From: Viridothelium virens
Lineage: Eukaryota; Ascomycota; Dothideomycetes; Trypetheliales; Trypetheliaceae
Assembly (NCBI GenBank): GCA_010094025.1
Contig: ML991811.1
Location: 230,511-294,510, forward strand
DNA: 64,000 nucleotides
Direction of reading: 5' to 3'
Below are positions 35,486 through 46,393 of this stretch, one piece after another. Below the pieces are notes generated by a model. It was not told where the DNA came from and searched no databases. It saw only the letters and a program-made list of their open reading frames with translations. The translations under genes were made by a program, and so were the position numbers. The first letter of the stretch is position 1; the number at the start of each line of letters is the position of its first letter.

Positions 35486-36937
35486 TCAGTACTTCCCCCT
35501 CAACTCCCAACCCACGTTCAGTACTCTAGCCCAAGCAAAACACACAAAGCTCGCAGCATAGCTAGCACCAGTGAAGGCCGCAACCCCCCAATACGACCCG
35601 CCACAGGCTTTGATCAGCGCCCCTCCCATCGGGATCCCCGTCAGCGTACTGAACGATACTACTGTGTAGCAAGTTGCAAAATACCGCCCATACTCCTCCG
35701 TCACGCACTGCTGTCCCACGCACACTGGCGCCAACGAGATCCCCGAGCCGGACGCAAACCCAAAGATGATGGAGAACACGATCGCTAGCGGCGTGATCGC
35801 CGACTTACCTGGCGACGAGACGGCCAAGACCGTACCGGGGAGCCACATGGTGAGGGCGGAGCCCCCACACAGCAGCAACATGACGAGCATGGAGTTATAC
35901 CGACCGATCGCATCAGCCAGCCACCCACTCGCCCAGCGACCAAAGCAAGACGCTGCATTGAAGACAGCCATGATCTGATACGCAAAGGCGTCACTCATTG
36001 CGCCGCTCTCCTGCCCGAAGCTCGTGAGGTAAGCAATCGGCAGAAAGAGACCCCACTCAAGGAAGAAGACGCCAGCGGTAGTAAAGGCAAAGGCGACCTG
36101 GCGGAAGATGCGGAAGTCCGGGAGCACAGAGGAGCCGGGCTCGGGGGGCAGGCGGCTGCGGATGAGCAAGTTGGCGATGGCGCAGGAAGCGAGGAAGATG
36201 AATCCCAAGATGCGGGTCGCCCAGGCGAAGCCGACGCGTGGAAAAAGGCGCTGCAGCATGAGCGGAAAGATGACGCCGCCGAGGGAGCCACCCGCGGCAG
36301 CGAGGCCCGTAGCAGCGCCGCGCTTGCGCAGGAAGAAGTGGCCAATGGAGGCGAAGGCAGGGGTGAAGATGAGGGAGGTGCCCGCGCCGCCGAGGACGCC
36401 GAAGACGACGAGGAAGTGCCAGTAAGCGGTGCAGACGCCGAGCAGCAGCATGCTGGCGACGATGAGCGCGCTGCCGGCGAAGACGAGGAGGCGCGGGCCC
36501 TTGGCGTCGAAGATGGGGCCGATTTGCACGCCGCAGAAGAAGGAGAGGAAGGCGTACATGGAGAAGATCCAGCCGATTTGGTCGGCGCGGTACCCGGAGA
36601 GCTGGTGCGTCGAGATGTACGCTTGGAAGGTGCCGATGGTGTTCATCATGCCGAAGGAGGCGAAGGTGCCCATGAAGGAGCCGAGGACGACGAGCCAGGC
36701 CTCGAGGCCGCCTTCTGGGTAAGTGATTCCTTCATCGCTCGACGCGTTTGAAGCTGGAGATGGTCGCGATTTCTCGTCGACCGGGGAGTCGAAGCTTGGT
36801 CCTCGGTGTGCAGGCCATGGTCGATCGTCTGCAGGTGGAAGGGTTAGGGGAGCAGCCGGGATCGGCTCTTTGGAATATTTTCTAGTAAGTTCAGGTCTAT
36901 CTGTATCAGCACTGGCGCGTTGAATAGTTGTGCTCAT
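35486..36937 (-). CDS. MFS transporter, monocarboxylate-transporter-like family
   Basis: Single exon, 483 aa. A polar N-tail of about 70 residues (Ser/Pro-rich) leads to [16 protein letters not shown], the conserved entry of fungal MCT-like transporters, then 12 predicted helices. Typical stations: [39 protein letters not shown] (motif A), [70 protein letters not shown]. Relatives carry riboflavin (Mch5), carboxylates or export metabolites; the substrate cannot be told from sequence. GC-rich codon use gives long shadow frames on the plus strand. Confidence 0.92.
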   Translation of the reverse strand: MSTTIQRASADTDRPELTRKYSKEPIPAAPLTLPPADDRPWPAHRGPSFDSPVDEKSRPSPASNASSDEGITYPEGGLEAWLVVLGSFMGTFASFGMMNTIGTFQAYISTHQLSGYRADQIGWIFSMYAFLSFFCGVQIGPIFDAKGPRLLVFAGSALIVASMLLLGVCTAYWHFLVVFGVLGGAGTSLIFTPAFASIGHFFLRKRGAATGLAAAGGSLGGVIFPLMLQRLFPRVGFAWATRILGFIFLASCAIANLLIRSRLPPEPGSSVLPDFRIFRQVAFAFTTAGVFFLEWGLFLPIAYLTSFGQESGAMSDAFAYQIMAVFNAASCFGRWASGWLADAIGRYNSMLVMLLLCGGSALTMWLPGTVLAVSSPGKSAITPLAIVFSIIFGFASGSGISLAPVCVGQQCVTEEYGRYFATCYTVVSFSTLTGIPMGGALIKACGGSYWGVAAFTGASYAASFVCFAWARVLNVGWELRGKY

Positions 36938-38653
36938 ATGTTTTTTTAAAGATGGCGCTCGTTTTTTTCCTCATGAATCGCTCCTGCAGAGCACCCAAAA
37001 ATTCCCAGAATCAAAAAAGAAAGTCGAACAGGAAGAGGACCTACTTATTACTACGCGAAAAGCCCCCACAAGGTCTCTTTCATGACTCAATTTTGTGGCG
37101 GCAGATGTGGACGCTGTTTACCGCGGTGCTGTACTCTAAGGGTTTAAGGTCGGGGTAATGGATTCCTGCTAAGGTGTTTGATGCCGTGTTTGCCGGCTTC
37201 AACGCCTTTCGCGCCGGCCTCCCATCAAGCCATGGTGCAATTTTTCGAGGGCAGCCGCGGAAAATCTCGATTCATCAGGAATGACTTTCTTCTGGAGGTC
37301 TAGTCGATGGCTCATGACTATATTTGAGAAAATCTATTACATACCTTTCCGGGATTATTGAGCTTACGCCAGACCAATGGCATATGAGCTAATTGCTCGA
37401 TTTTCGCAGGCATTACTAGTGCAGCACTCATATACTGGTCAATTAATTCTTCTCCTGCTCTAGCGTGCTCGCCATTTTCGCCATACTCGGTAATCCGCTT
37501 ATCAGAAGTGTTCTCCGATCAACTGATGCTCAGATCGACCCGATGATAGAGCCACAATCAGAAAATGTCATGTTCGGTAGATTCTTCCCTGACCTGTTCG
37601 TTGGAGCTTACTAATATTGCAAGTTGCTTTGTTTCTTGATGCTGGCAATGTTATAGATAGCGAGCCTGGTCGTTCCAAAGAATTGCTCGATTCGGTTTAG
37701 GAAGATAATGCAAGGTAAGCTCATTGACACATGTTCAACAGGTGAATGTCGAAAGTAATAAAGATTCGCAACATATCGGAACTCTCTGGGACGTCCATCG
37801 ATACCTTGGCAGGATCCGCATGATCTTGGAACCTACTCAACGCCCAGACGATCCCTCCGAAGTACGCCAGGTAGTCTTTCTGGACGATCCACCTTTCTAG
37901 GTTGTCACATGCGTCGGTATACTGTACTCAGCGTGTTGAGAAAAGGAATGAGACGGTGGATCGAAAAGTAGAAGTCTCCAGCCTTCGAAGAACTAGCTTT
38001 GGTAGATTCTGGCATGAACCGGAATGATATTGACCCAGTAGTCAAAGGCAGATGGCAACAGTGAGCAGCTTAAAACCCCATCAAACTTCGTACTTAGCCG
38101 GCATTTTGGTCACCAATGCCGAGACCGGTCAATGATACTGGTACAGTCTTTAATTGAACGAATTATATGACTCCGAGATTGTGTTAGAGTTGCGTCAAAG
38201 ATGGTGCTCCAGGATTCAATTCGTTTGCTGCCCGGAGGTCTTTCCGAACACTTGTAGCTCATCATGTGACGCCTTCAAGAGACTTTGACTGCTGCGCAAT
38301 GCCTGCTATAAACGGCGCTGTCGCTGACCATCAGAATTAGCTTGTAATGCATCAGCGGGCTGGATCTACTTAGGAGGTAGTTGTTCGACATATTACGATT
38401 TGATGGCAATGACAATCGATTATGATTCGCATCTGGGCACGCCTCCTGGGAAAGTTAATCTCACTTTGATGATGTCAAGATTCTTAGATCCATAAATTGC
38501 CGAGACAGTCTTACCAGTTTCTAAAATTGACATGGAGAGGAGCACTTACTTGGAATTCTCTTTCCATCTCAGGGTGTCAGACAACTCAGTAGGAGGTTGC
38601 ATGGTAGCAATCACCATAGAGAGGAACCGACAATATTCCCGGGTTCAACAACT
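36938..38653. other. Gene-free stretch of 1.7 kb
   Basis: AT-richer than the flanking genes; no coding region recognised on either strand. Part is promoter of the MFS gene. Confidence 0.4.
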
Positions 38654-39649
38654 TCAAACTTCATTTGCTGCTCTAAGCTCTTCATTCCCTTTCCAAAGCT
38701 CGTCTAGATAATCTCCTTCTCCCTCCTTTCCAAATTTCTCCAACCTCCTCTTCCGAACCCAGTCTCCAAACGGCTTCCAGATCGCCTCTTTCTCGTCCTG
38801 GCCCGTCGATACAGCCAACCCACTCGTGCTCGTCGCCACGAACACTCTTGCTCCCTCCCACTTGTCCTCTCCTCCCCTCCCCATATTATCCCGAGCATCC
38901 TGCCACCCATATTGCCACCCCTTCCCCAACCCCGTCCCTCTTTTCGCCCTCACCACCGCCTCCCATATCCCCTTTCCCACTATACACACCGACTCGGGCC
39001 TCCACAGCCGCATCTTCGCCTCCAGCACCCACGCTCCGTCCTCCATCTCCTTTTTGCTCAGCTGCGCCGCGTCCTTGCTCGGACGCTCGACGATATTCGT
39101 GTTCCCCATCGCGTACAGCCGCGGCATATCGACATCCTCCGAGGGATCGCAGCGTCGGTCGGTCAGGCCCGAGGTGTGCAGCAGCCTCCAGAAGAGGTTG
39201 GACGGGTGGGCGTAGGCGTGGCCGGCGGTGGCGGTGCGGATGCCCGGGTTCGTGCCGATGAAGATGCAAATCAGCTGCGGCGTGAAGATATCCTTGAGTT
39301 TGGGGAGGTGGGCGTAGGTGGAAGGACCCGCGTATTTAGAGGATTTGCGGCGTTTTTGGAGGGAAGAGGGGGAGCGGTCGGAGGGAGAGGCATCGCGAGG
39401 GCGTTTGAGAGGAGGGTCTTTCGGCGAGTGAGTTCCGTTTACGATAGAGGGCGACTGGGCGACGCGACGTTCACGGTTTTGGGAGGATGCAACCGTGGTC
39501 CGGTATAGGAATCGATCGAGAGGACCTTTGAAACTCGACTGCTGGACTGAGTCGTCCACTGCTGCTCCTTCTCTGGCATCACGAGCTACCTGACCGCCCT
39601 TATTGATGTCTTTCTTTTCTCTTGTGACAGAGGACCTTGTTTGCGGCAT
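38654..39649 (-). CDS. Thymine/uracil-DNA glycosylase, TDG/MUG family
   Basis: Single exon, 331 aa. Removes T or U mispaired with G and starts base-excision repair in the nucleus. A basic, disordered N-terminal third (KRPRDASPS, LQKRRKSSKY) precedes the glycosylase domain: ICIFIGTNPGIRTATAGHAY with catalytic-site motif GTNPG (N134), HPSNLFWRLLHTSGLT, the LYAMGNTNIVERPSKDAAQL segment and the late motif ARVFVATSTSGLAVS, which corresponds to the family's PSPSG-type loop. N134 is the residue needed in TDG/MUG. The domain is complete. Start MPQTRSS is the first ATG of the frame. Confidence 0.92.
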   Translation of the reverse strand: MPQTRSSVTREKKDINKGGQVARDAREGAAVDDSVQQSSFKGPLDRFLYRTTVASSQNRERRVAQSPSIVNGTHSPKDPPLKRPRDASPSDRSPSSLQKRRKSSKYAGPSTYAHLPKLKDIFTPQLICIFIGTNPGIRTATAGHAYAHPSNLFWRLLHTSGLTDRRCDPSEDVDMPRLYAMGNTNIVERPSKDAAQLSKKEMEDGAWVLEAKMRLWRPESVCIVGKGIWEAVVRAKRGTGLGKGWQYGWQDARDNMGRGGEDKWEGARVFVATSTSGLAVSTGQDEKEAIWKPFGDWVRKRRLEKFGKEGEGDYLDELWKGNEELRAANEV

Positions 39650-40030
39650 TGTAGCTTCTTGTAGAGACAGGCGTTTGCAAGGAACGTAAAGTACGATTCA
39701 CTAGTATTGCCGACGTGCCCTCGCTCTGGGAAAGGTCACGATGACTGCTTAAACCCGGCCCTTATCAGCAAGCCAGGTTTTGGATATTTCATTCAGGTAG
39801 CGGCTGGCTTGAATTAGCTATGAATCATCTTGAACCTCGAAATAATATTTAAGTCTGACTGAACCCTGGGTTTACCGGGATCATTAGCACAGCAAACTTA
39901 GCGTCATTGGAGTTTGGATACGCGTCGACCCCTACCCTGTTATGGTGCTATGGTGCTATGGTGGTGGCGCCGCCCCCTGCCAACTGGCCATCCTCACCGG
40001 TAATCACCATCCGCCTAAGAAGTCGCGGAA

Positions 40031-40236
40031 GGGTGCTTTTTTGACACACGTACGAACAATAAATAACAATAGAAGAACGAAATGGTTTCGAAGTGGGTTG
40101 AATGTATGTACAATAGCCACTGTAAAAGGCCATGCGGAATTTGTAGTGCAAATGGGTAATCAAGCCAGTATTAAATCACGAAATTGGATGGAAGGAGAGG
40201 TCTTGCGGTGTGGTGGTCCGTGTCAAAAACGGTCAC
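40031..40236 (+). mobile_element. MITE-like element, copy 1 (about 206 bp)
   Basis: Diverged partner of 40382..40602: shared segments include ACAATAGCCACTGTAAAAGG, AAATTGG, GAGAGGT and GGTCCGTgTCAAAAACGG in the same order and direction. No coding capacity. The left end is more decayed than in copy 2. Confidence 0.65.
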
Positions 40237-40381
40237 TTAAAGGTTTTTACCTAGTACGCCTAGTCGGACGGTGAGCAGAGCAATCCACCGATTCCTCTTG
40301 AAACCCTGCTACCTAGTTCACAGCAATTTTAGCGTTGCTGGAGCAGGGAACACGACACTACGCTCTACGTCCGACTAGGAG

Positions 40382-40602
40382 GTGTCCGATTTAGACACAC
40401 TGATCAATAACAAATAACAACAACAACCTAAGCGTGTATAGGAGGAAGTGAATCAAAAGTAGATTCAGTATATGTCCAATAGCTACTGAAAGAGGCTGCA
40501 CAAAATTCGCAGAGCGTATGGCTAAATGAGTAAATATTGAAGCACCAAATTGGTTGAGACGAGAGGTTCTGGGGTGTAGTGGTCCGTTTCAAAAACGGAC
40601 AC
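40382..40602 (+). mobile_element. MITE-like element, copy 2 (about 221 bp) with terminal inverted repeats
   Basis: Left end GTGTCCGATTT and right end GTCCGTTTCAAAAACGGACAC are inverted repeats (reverse complement GTGTCCGTTTTTGA). The interior matches copy 1 at 40031..40236. It abuts the CACAGCAA motif at 40600. Confidence 0.7.
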
Positions 40603-41060
40603 AGCAATTTTAGCGTCGTTGGAGCAGAAATAGGACATGGTATGTCCAATAGCATACCAAGGTAACGAGGTACATGCCTGGGTACGTACTCTTATTTCAC
40701 AGCAAATTTTAGCGTCGTCGGAGCAGGAACGCGACATAGCACGTGATTGAGGCTGCGAAGGATTATCACTCTGCAATCTAAACTTAACAGCAAATTGCGT
40801 GTCGCTGAAATAGACGACACTATAATGCATTGTTTATAGAAAATCTCGCGCCTATACGGGATATAGATCAGAGTAGACTACTCTTATCTGGAGCCACTAG
40901 ATAAAACAAATTCTTAGCATAGATCGATTCATCCCCCTGCTAAAATATCCACATACCCCATTTAATAATAAAAACTCGGGTTCTCTCTATGGCTAATATG
41001 CATGAGCACCTTGGAGATAGATTGCGGGTCCGTCAAAGGATAAGAGCGAATGGCTAATTC

Positions 41061-44000
41061 TCAAACAGCAATTAAGGCCACCCAACCAATCAATCCCAAA
41101 ATGCCCATTACCGCAAGTCGTTGGCGGACGAGGTTAGTTACAGCTGCGCCAGTGCTGGGCTGGGCTGCATTTGCTGTAGCCGAGACTGAAGTGCCCCTGC
41201 CTGTGCCTTCGCTCGGGTTGCTTGTAAAGAAAGCCGCAGTGGACGTTCCGTCTATGATCACTCCCTTTGATGCATCACTAACAGTGTGTCCATCGAAGAC
41301 TGCGAAAGGGCCTCCAACCGAGAGTGTATGGCCGCTGACCACGATCGCGCCAGATTTCCCAGATACCTCCGACGCTGTAAGCGTTTCGGGCCCAGCAGCA
41401 AAGGTGGCTTCGACAATGGGGCCTGAGACGGAGCCAGACGCCGACAGCGAGTCCTGGGTAAACGAAGCTGTAGTGCTGCTTCCGATGACCAAGCCATTCG
41501 ATTCTGCGCTGATGGACTGGCCGTCTACAGTGGCGCCGGGACCACCGACGGCGAGCGTCGAAGAGCCGACAATGATTGCGCCATTGGCCTCGAATGCTGT
41601 CACAACGCTTGAGCCAACCGTGAATGTTGCTCCGCCAGTAGAACTACTGGGCTGAGGAACAGCAGAGTACGCAAAGGTACTTGTGCCAACAACGATGCCT
41701 GAGGAGTCCACGCTGACGACTTGCCCTGAGACGGTCGCGGCAGGACCACCTGCGGTAAGGGTCTGGGAGCCGACTAATATGCTGTCCCCACTTACAGTGT
41801 AGGCTTGCGTCCCAACAGTGGCGACAGCTTGAGAGGCTGCACTGCTCAATTCGGTAGGAGTCGGAGCAGCAGAATATGGAATGGTTGAAGATCCAGCCAC
41901 TATACCGGACAAGCCCGCACTGATGACTTGACCTGAGATGGTGGCTGCCGATCCTCCTGCGCTGAGTGTTTGCGAACCGATCGCGATACTGCCTCCACTG
42001 GCAGTATAGGCTTGCATACCAATGGTGATGACAGCTTGAGAGACTGAACTGGCTGGTCCCATGGGAATGGAAGCTGCAGAATATGCAACGGTTGAAGATC
42101 CAAGCACAATCCCATTACTGTCTAGGCTGATAGGCTGTCCATTTGGAAGCGTTGCGCCCTGACTTCCAACGTGCAAAGCGGTGCTTCCCAATGCTAGGCT
42201 TGGGGAGGCGGCGTTAACTGTATATGTTTCGGAGCCAACAATAACAATGGCTTGAGACGACGGCGAAGACTCAGAGTCATCGAAAATCGCTGGAGAAGGA
42301 GCGTCGCTCGAGTTTCCGAGTGAACCGAGGCTTGATCCATCGTTCGGATTGGCTGGTTTGTTGCTGGATGCAGTTCCAGATGAGATCCCTGGCGACCCGC
42401 TATTGGCCGCTCCAGGTGGCTGGTCGGAAGGGTCGCCGAATAGGATACTGCTTGGACCAGAATTGCTGACGGGGTCCCCAACTGATCCGTCAGACGAACT
42501 CTCTGATGAATCTGCCGGTATCCTTGAATTGCCTGGCAAGGGATGACTGCGTGAGTCTGTAGGAGTCGAGGTTCCTGCTAGGCCTGAGGCTGCGCTTGTT
42601 TGAGTAATTGATGCATCATTCCAAGACCCAGTCGAGCCGCGTTCAGATCCTTCAATCGTTGTAGAAGCAGAAGATGGATGATCACCCTTATTTGAGGCGT
42701 CGATGACCGATGATCCTTGAGTATCTCCCCCTCCGACGATTGATATAACACTTCCCCCAGGGTTGGGAGTTGATGCTGGAACCGGGACAGGGGCCGGAGC
42801 CTGAGCTGCTGATGAGCTAGAGCCACCACCTCCTAGTATCGAAGGAAGGATATCTCCCACGACTGGAGCTGAGATAGGCGTTTGGGATGCTGGCTGCGAT
42901 CGCGAAACAGGAGGGTCACCGCCAGATTGTTGAGGGTCCCCACTTGCCACCATTGGAGTCGTCACAACCTTTGGATTTCCTCCTGGGTCCTGCGTTGATT
43001 CAGATTGTGGCAATGTTGCCGGAGGATCAACTGGTATGTTTGTATCGGTGGGCCGACTTACCGGTGGGACACCAACAGGAGATGCTGGTATCGTAGGTTG
43101 TGGTCTGGCTGATGTGAGCGTTGCTGGTACGGGAGCAGCAGCTACGGATTGTGCGGTCAATGCGTACGGAGGATCCCAGCCGAATCCAAGCGTGCAGCTG
43201 CTCCAAGCTGGCTGCAGTTTCTGTGCTGCACTACCGAGCTGGACCAAAGGTGTATAGAAACCGTCGATGATGGTGTCACAAGGAAAGCCTCCCGGTAAGC
43301 CACCAGCATCCCAGCCCTTATAGAAGTAGTCTTCGATGCATTGCTCCCCAGCCGCGCCAAAGTAATAGGATACGGCTGGAGGCCGTCTTCCGAGATCGGC
43401 ATAGTTGAAGGGCACGACTTGGGTCTTTGTCAAAAGTGCAAAGGGGTCTTGATATCCACCGGCATTCTGCCATCCTGTTCCTAAGAAAGCATCTGAGTTG
43501 CCTCCTTTGGCGATAACTGAGGCAACGCTTGTCATTGCCGCTGAATTTCCGTTGATACCTGGAAAAGATAAGATGCCACTTTTGAGGTCTTGTGGAGGAA
43601 TAGGAAGAATGACGTCAAGCATTGGGCTTCCCCAAAACCCATCACAGGCATCCCGGCCTGCAATTTCGTTAACGGACAGATAAGCCGTTGGTGAGGTGAA
43701 GGTATATACACTCGTAATATTATACTGCGAGTCTTTCACCTGAAAAGTAGTCGTAGCCGGTGTCTTATTCGCTGGAGCCGTCGAAATTTCTCGATAAGAA
43801 TCTGGACAGTCCGGACTACCAATTGTCTCAGCGTCCACAGGCCAGTAAAGAAGACGAGCAACATATCCTTCTAGCCAGCAACCTTGGCAGTTTGCATTTG
43901 TCTCTCTGAGTTCTGTTTTGTTACAATGCGGCCATGTAATCGGTGTGTCTTGCTCATCCCTCCAATAGTCCAGTATTCCATTCCGAATCTCTTGGCCATA

Positions 44001-44639
44001 ATACGAGGGCGATTCATCCCAAGGATAGAGGGGCCCGTTTTCATCCGCATACCATTGTTTGATCAGTCTGCTGCAATCGGAAGCAGATATGGCACACGTC
44101 GGCGATGGTTGAGAGAAATTTGTGAGAGTTTTTGTGACCAAAACAGAGATAGTTGTGTAGGGATGTAGGTTCGCGCTTTTCCATGTCGAAGTCAAGTTCC
44201 ATATTCCACTTACCCTTGGAATACCACCACAAGTTGCATACGGGTTAAGGGCGGTGCCAGCTCCCCACGTTGTGACATTGCCAAGGGTCAGGACTGTTGG
44301 GCTTGGATAAACGGTCTGGTGGGCGCTAATAAACGCAAGAGAAGCACTTGAATAGGAAACCCAGGAAGAAGAACATGCCGATGCATATACGGCACCCGAC
44401 CCTATCGTTTGATTGCCTCTATGCTCGTGAATCGTCGTGTACAGACTTGTCTGAGTTGCGTATAGGGTCGTTGTTCTCGTCAGAGATCGATTTCTGGATG
44501 AACTAGAAGCCGCTGCGGACAAGGAACTCGTTGAGGTCGTACCAGCAATACCATCGTTGATGAGACTTCCAATACCGGTCACTTGAGGTTGGCAAAAGCC
44601 AGCAGAAAAGAGAAATAATGAAAGAAGTGGTCTTAGCAT
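41061..44639 (-). CDS. Large secreted/wall-anchored repeat protein, unknown
   Basis: Single exon, 1192 aa. Signal peptide MLRPLLSLFLFSAGFC. Ser/Thr-rich start, then a conserved extracellular region to about residue 500 with many Cys (CAISASDCSRLIKQWY, CNKTELRE, NCQGCWLEGYVARLLYW). A Ser/Pro/Gly-rich linker covers 520-790. The C-terminal part (about 795-1145) has five repeats of roughly 55-65 residues built on the theme QAYTVSG..., VGSQTLTAGGPAATVSGQ, then V...SGIVVGTST. The protein ends with a hydrophobic helix (LAVMGILGLIGWVALIAV), which fits a GPI signal or a membrane anchor. Relatives are widespread in Pezizomycotina without known function; a surface or wall role is inferred. Confidence 0.85.
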   Translation of the reverse strand: MLRPLLSLFLFSAGFCQPQVTGIGSLINDGIAGTTSTSSLSAAASSSSRNRSLTRTTTLYATQTSLYTTIHEHRGNQTIGSGAVYASACSSSWVSYSSASLAFISAHQTVYPSPTVLTLGNVTTWGAGTALNPYATCGGIPRVSGIWNLTSTWKSANLHPYTTISVLVTKTLTNFSQPSPTCAISASDCSRLIKQWYADENGPLYPWDESPSYYGQEIRNGILDYWRDEQDTPITWPHCNKTELRETNANCQGCWLEGYVARLLYWPVDAETIGSPDCPDSYREISTAPANKTPATTTFQVKDSQYNITSVYTFTSPTAYLSVNEIAGRDACDGFWGSPMLDVILPIPPQDLKSGILSFPGINGNSAAMTSVASVIAKGGNSDAFLGTGWQNAGGYQDPFALLTKTQVVPFNYADLGRRPPAVSYYFGAAGEQCIEDYFYKGWDAGGLPGGFPCDTIIDGFYTPLVQLGSAAQKLQPAWSSCTLGFGWDPPYALTAQSVAAAPVPATLTSARPQPTIPASPVGVPPVSRPTDTNIPVDPPATLPQSESTQDPGGNPKVVTTPMVASGDPQQSGGDPPVSRSQPASQTPISAPVVGDILPSILGGGGSSSSAAQAPAPVPVPASTPNPGGSVISIVGGGDTQGSSVIDASNKGDHPSSASTTIEGSERGSTGSWNDASITQTSAASGLAGTSTPTDSRSHPLPGNSRIPADSSESSSDGSVGDPVSNSGPSSILFGDPSDQPPGAANSGSPGISSGTASSNKPANPNDGSSLGSLGNSSDAPSPAIFDDSESSPSSQAIVIVGSETYTVNAASPSLALGSTALHVGSQGATLPNGQPISLDSNGIVLGSSTVAYSAASIPMGPASSVSQAVITIGMQAYTASGGSIAIGSQTLSAGGSAATISGQVISAGLSGIVAGSSTIPYSAAPTPTELSSAASQAVATVGTQAYTVSGDSILVGSQTLTAGGPAATVSGQVVSVDSSGIVVGTSTFAYSAVPQPSSSTGGATFTVGSSVVTAFEANGAIIVGSSTLAVGGPGATVDGQSISAESNGLVIGSSTTASFTQDSLSASGSVSGPIVEATFAAGPETLTASEVSGKSGAIVVSGHTLSVGGPFAVFDGHTVSDASKGVIIDGTSTAAFFTSNPSEGTGRGTSVSATANAAQPSTGAAVTNLVRQRLAVMGILGLIGWVALIAV

Positions 44640-46393
44640 CTTGAAACGCCAACCTTCTTCAAGTCATGACAGAAGGATCTGAAAGGTATCAAACCTTTAT
44701 TGCAAAGGTCCTTGATGCGGTAGTCATGATTCGTATGTTTTCGTAGGATTCGCGTAAATTGCGCCAAGTTTTGAAGTCGTAATTTTTCAGAGCCTGATCT
44801 TCCGAAGGAGTCCGGAGAGAGCCAAGATCATAGGATTCAGCCGTTCAGGATATGACTTGCGTAGGATCGTTACCGTTGTGGCAGAGGCCTAGATTTAGTA
44901 CGATCAACCATAGACACACCGATAGATGCGTACACCGTTAGACGTGCTGCTATCATATTGTGGAACATAAGAGATTACTTCGGCGGTTGCCACTAACCTG
45001 CAGAACCAATTGGATCGCGAGTCTGATCAGACTTTTATCTTTGCACTGTTGCACCAATATAAGCGCCCGGCCACCCTCTGCCCATGAGGCTGAACTGTGC
45101 ACAAGTTTCTAATTGTAGTATCCGTAAGGCTGGCCGATAAAATCGTTCCACGGCAACACAGGTGTGGGGAATCGGAGAAAAAACAAAAACAAAAAACAAA
45201 ACTGCTTATGGCTTAACGCCATTGGCATCGAAACGGAGACTAATGCATGTTTAGATGCCTACTTTGAGGGGCGTAACTCCACGTCAACCCCGATACTCAC
45301 AAAGCATTCGACGGATGCTAATTTGCAGCTTTCGCTAAGCCAATCATCTTCGATTAGAAGATCTAGGACACATCAAGAAGCGACCTGACGGGTTGGTTTG
45401 ATCAGACAGGAGGCTTGCACTGGGTCTCAGCCCCGGGACTCTGAAGCAATCGCATTCCGCTGCGGAATCCCTCAGACGCCCCAACAAAATGGGCTGGCGA
45501 CACCGCCCGGTACCATCTTTTGCAAATAGCACAAACCAATTATGTGCTTTGAGATGAATCCCAGCTCTGTTTTGTTGTTGACTTTGGAATTGTGCTGACG
45601 GCATATTTGATCGGTCGCTTACCAAGGAGCCAGAGAGTACCAGCTGGATTACTATCACCAGTCTTCTCTACTAATGGGAACAAAGTTGAGTATGGGCGAG
45701 GGCTTCTGTGAAGGAGGTCCCTTTGTTAGCCCTCAGCGCGACCCATTTGAGATTTGGTACAACCAAAGTTGCTCTGGCACATGTCTGCTCCACCAGTCTA
45801 ACGTGAGGAAGGTTGCATTATTGTGCTTCAGGCTTTAAGTCTGCTGCCCAATTCGGTTCAGCGATGACGTGAAGCTCAAGAAAAAAATATGGCGCCCATG
45901 CGATCATTGCCGTTGTTCGACTTGCTGGAGGATTGATTCTCGGTTTGCAGTTCGTCTATCGCCTTTGGTTGATCGCAGCCAAACCAGTATTCCGAGGAGC
46001 ACTGTAGGAACCTAACCAAACAATTGCTCAAACATCACTTGAGTAACATAGGCCCGATGCTCTCTGAAACTGGATTTGAATCAGTCTTATGGAAGCACTT
46101 TGATGAAATAGGACCGGCTCGTGATTCGAAAGGGAAGGGAAGGCAAAATGCCTGCGTGAACGTGAGTCTCTTTCGAGTGGGCGTCGGTCCATCCGAACTC
46201 CGACACCAGCTTCCAGTCCCACGTCACGTCATTGTAACAGACAACCCCGTGAACCCTCACGTTGTACAAAGTGAGGTGCCAAGCACTCTGGAGCTTGTTC
46301 AAGCTCCTTATTGGGAAAGCACCATGTCTTTAAGCTCTGTAATGACTTATTTGAACTCATCTTCTTCGCCATCCAGTTTGCGATCTTTCTAGG
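44640..46393. other. Gene-free stretch of 1.75 kb between divergent genes
   Basis: Upstream of two divergent genes. Short frames (for example 46024..46392) show no family I recognise. Confidence 0.35.

Larger units (their letters stand above)
39888..40810 (+). repeat. Five dispersed copies of a CACAGCAAATTTTAGCGTCGT-type motif
   Basis: Direct copies at about 39888..39912, 40319..40337, 40600..40627, 40698..40726 and 40786..40810. The core CACAGCAAnTTTAGCG is followed in most by TCGTTGGAGCAG. Two further copies in opposite orientation lie at 63594..63663. Probably ends of short transposons nested here. Confidence 0.75.
39650..41060. other. Repeat-rich intergenic region
   Basis: No gene. Built from short repeats listed separately, with AT-rich sequence at 40800..41000 and a small TATGGTGC-type tandem repeat near 39941..39965. 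Confidence 0.6.

Noticed and set aside
36108-36751. Plus-strand Glu/Ala-rich and Arg/Pro-rich frames
   Set aside because: Shadows of the MFS transporter exon on the minus strand.
38826-39508. Plus-strand Pro/Arg-rich frames
   Set aside because: Shadows of the TDG/MUG glycosylase exon.
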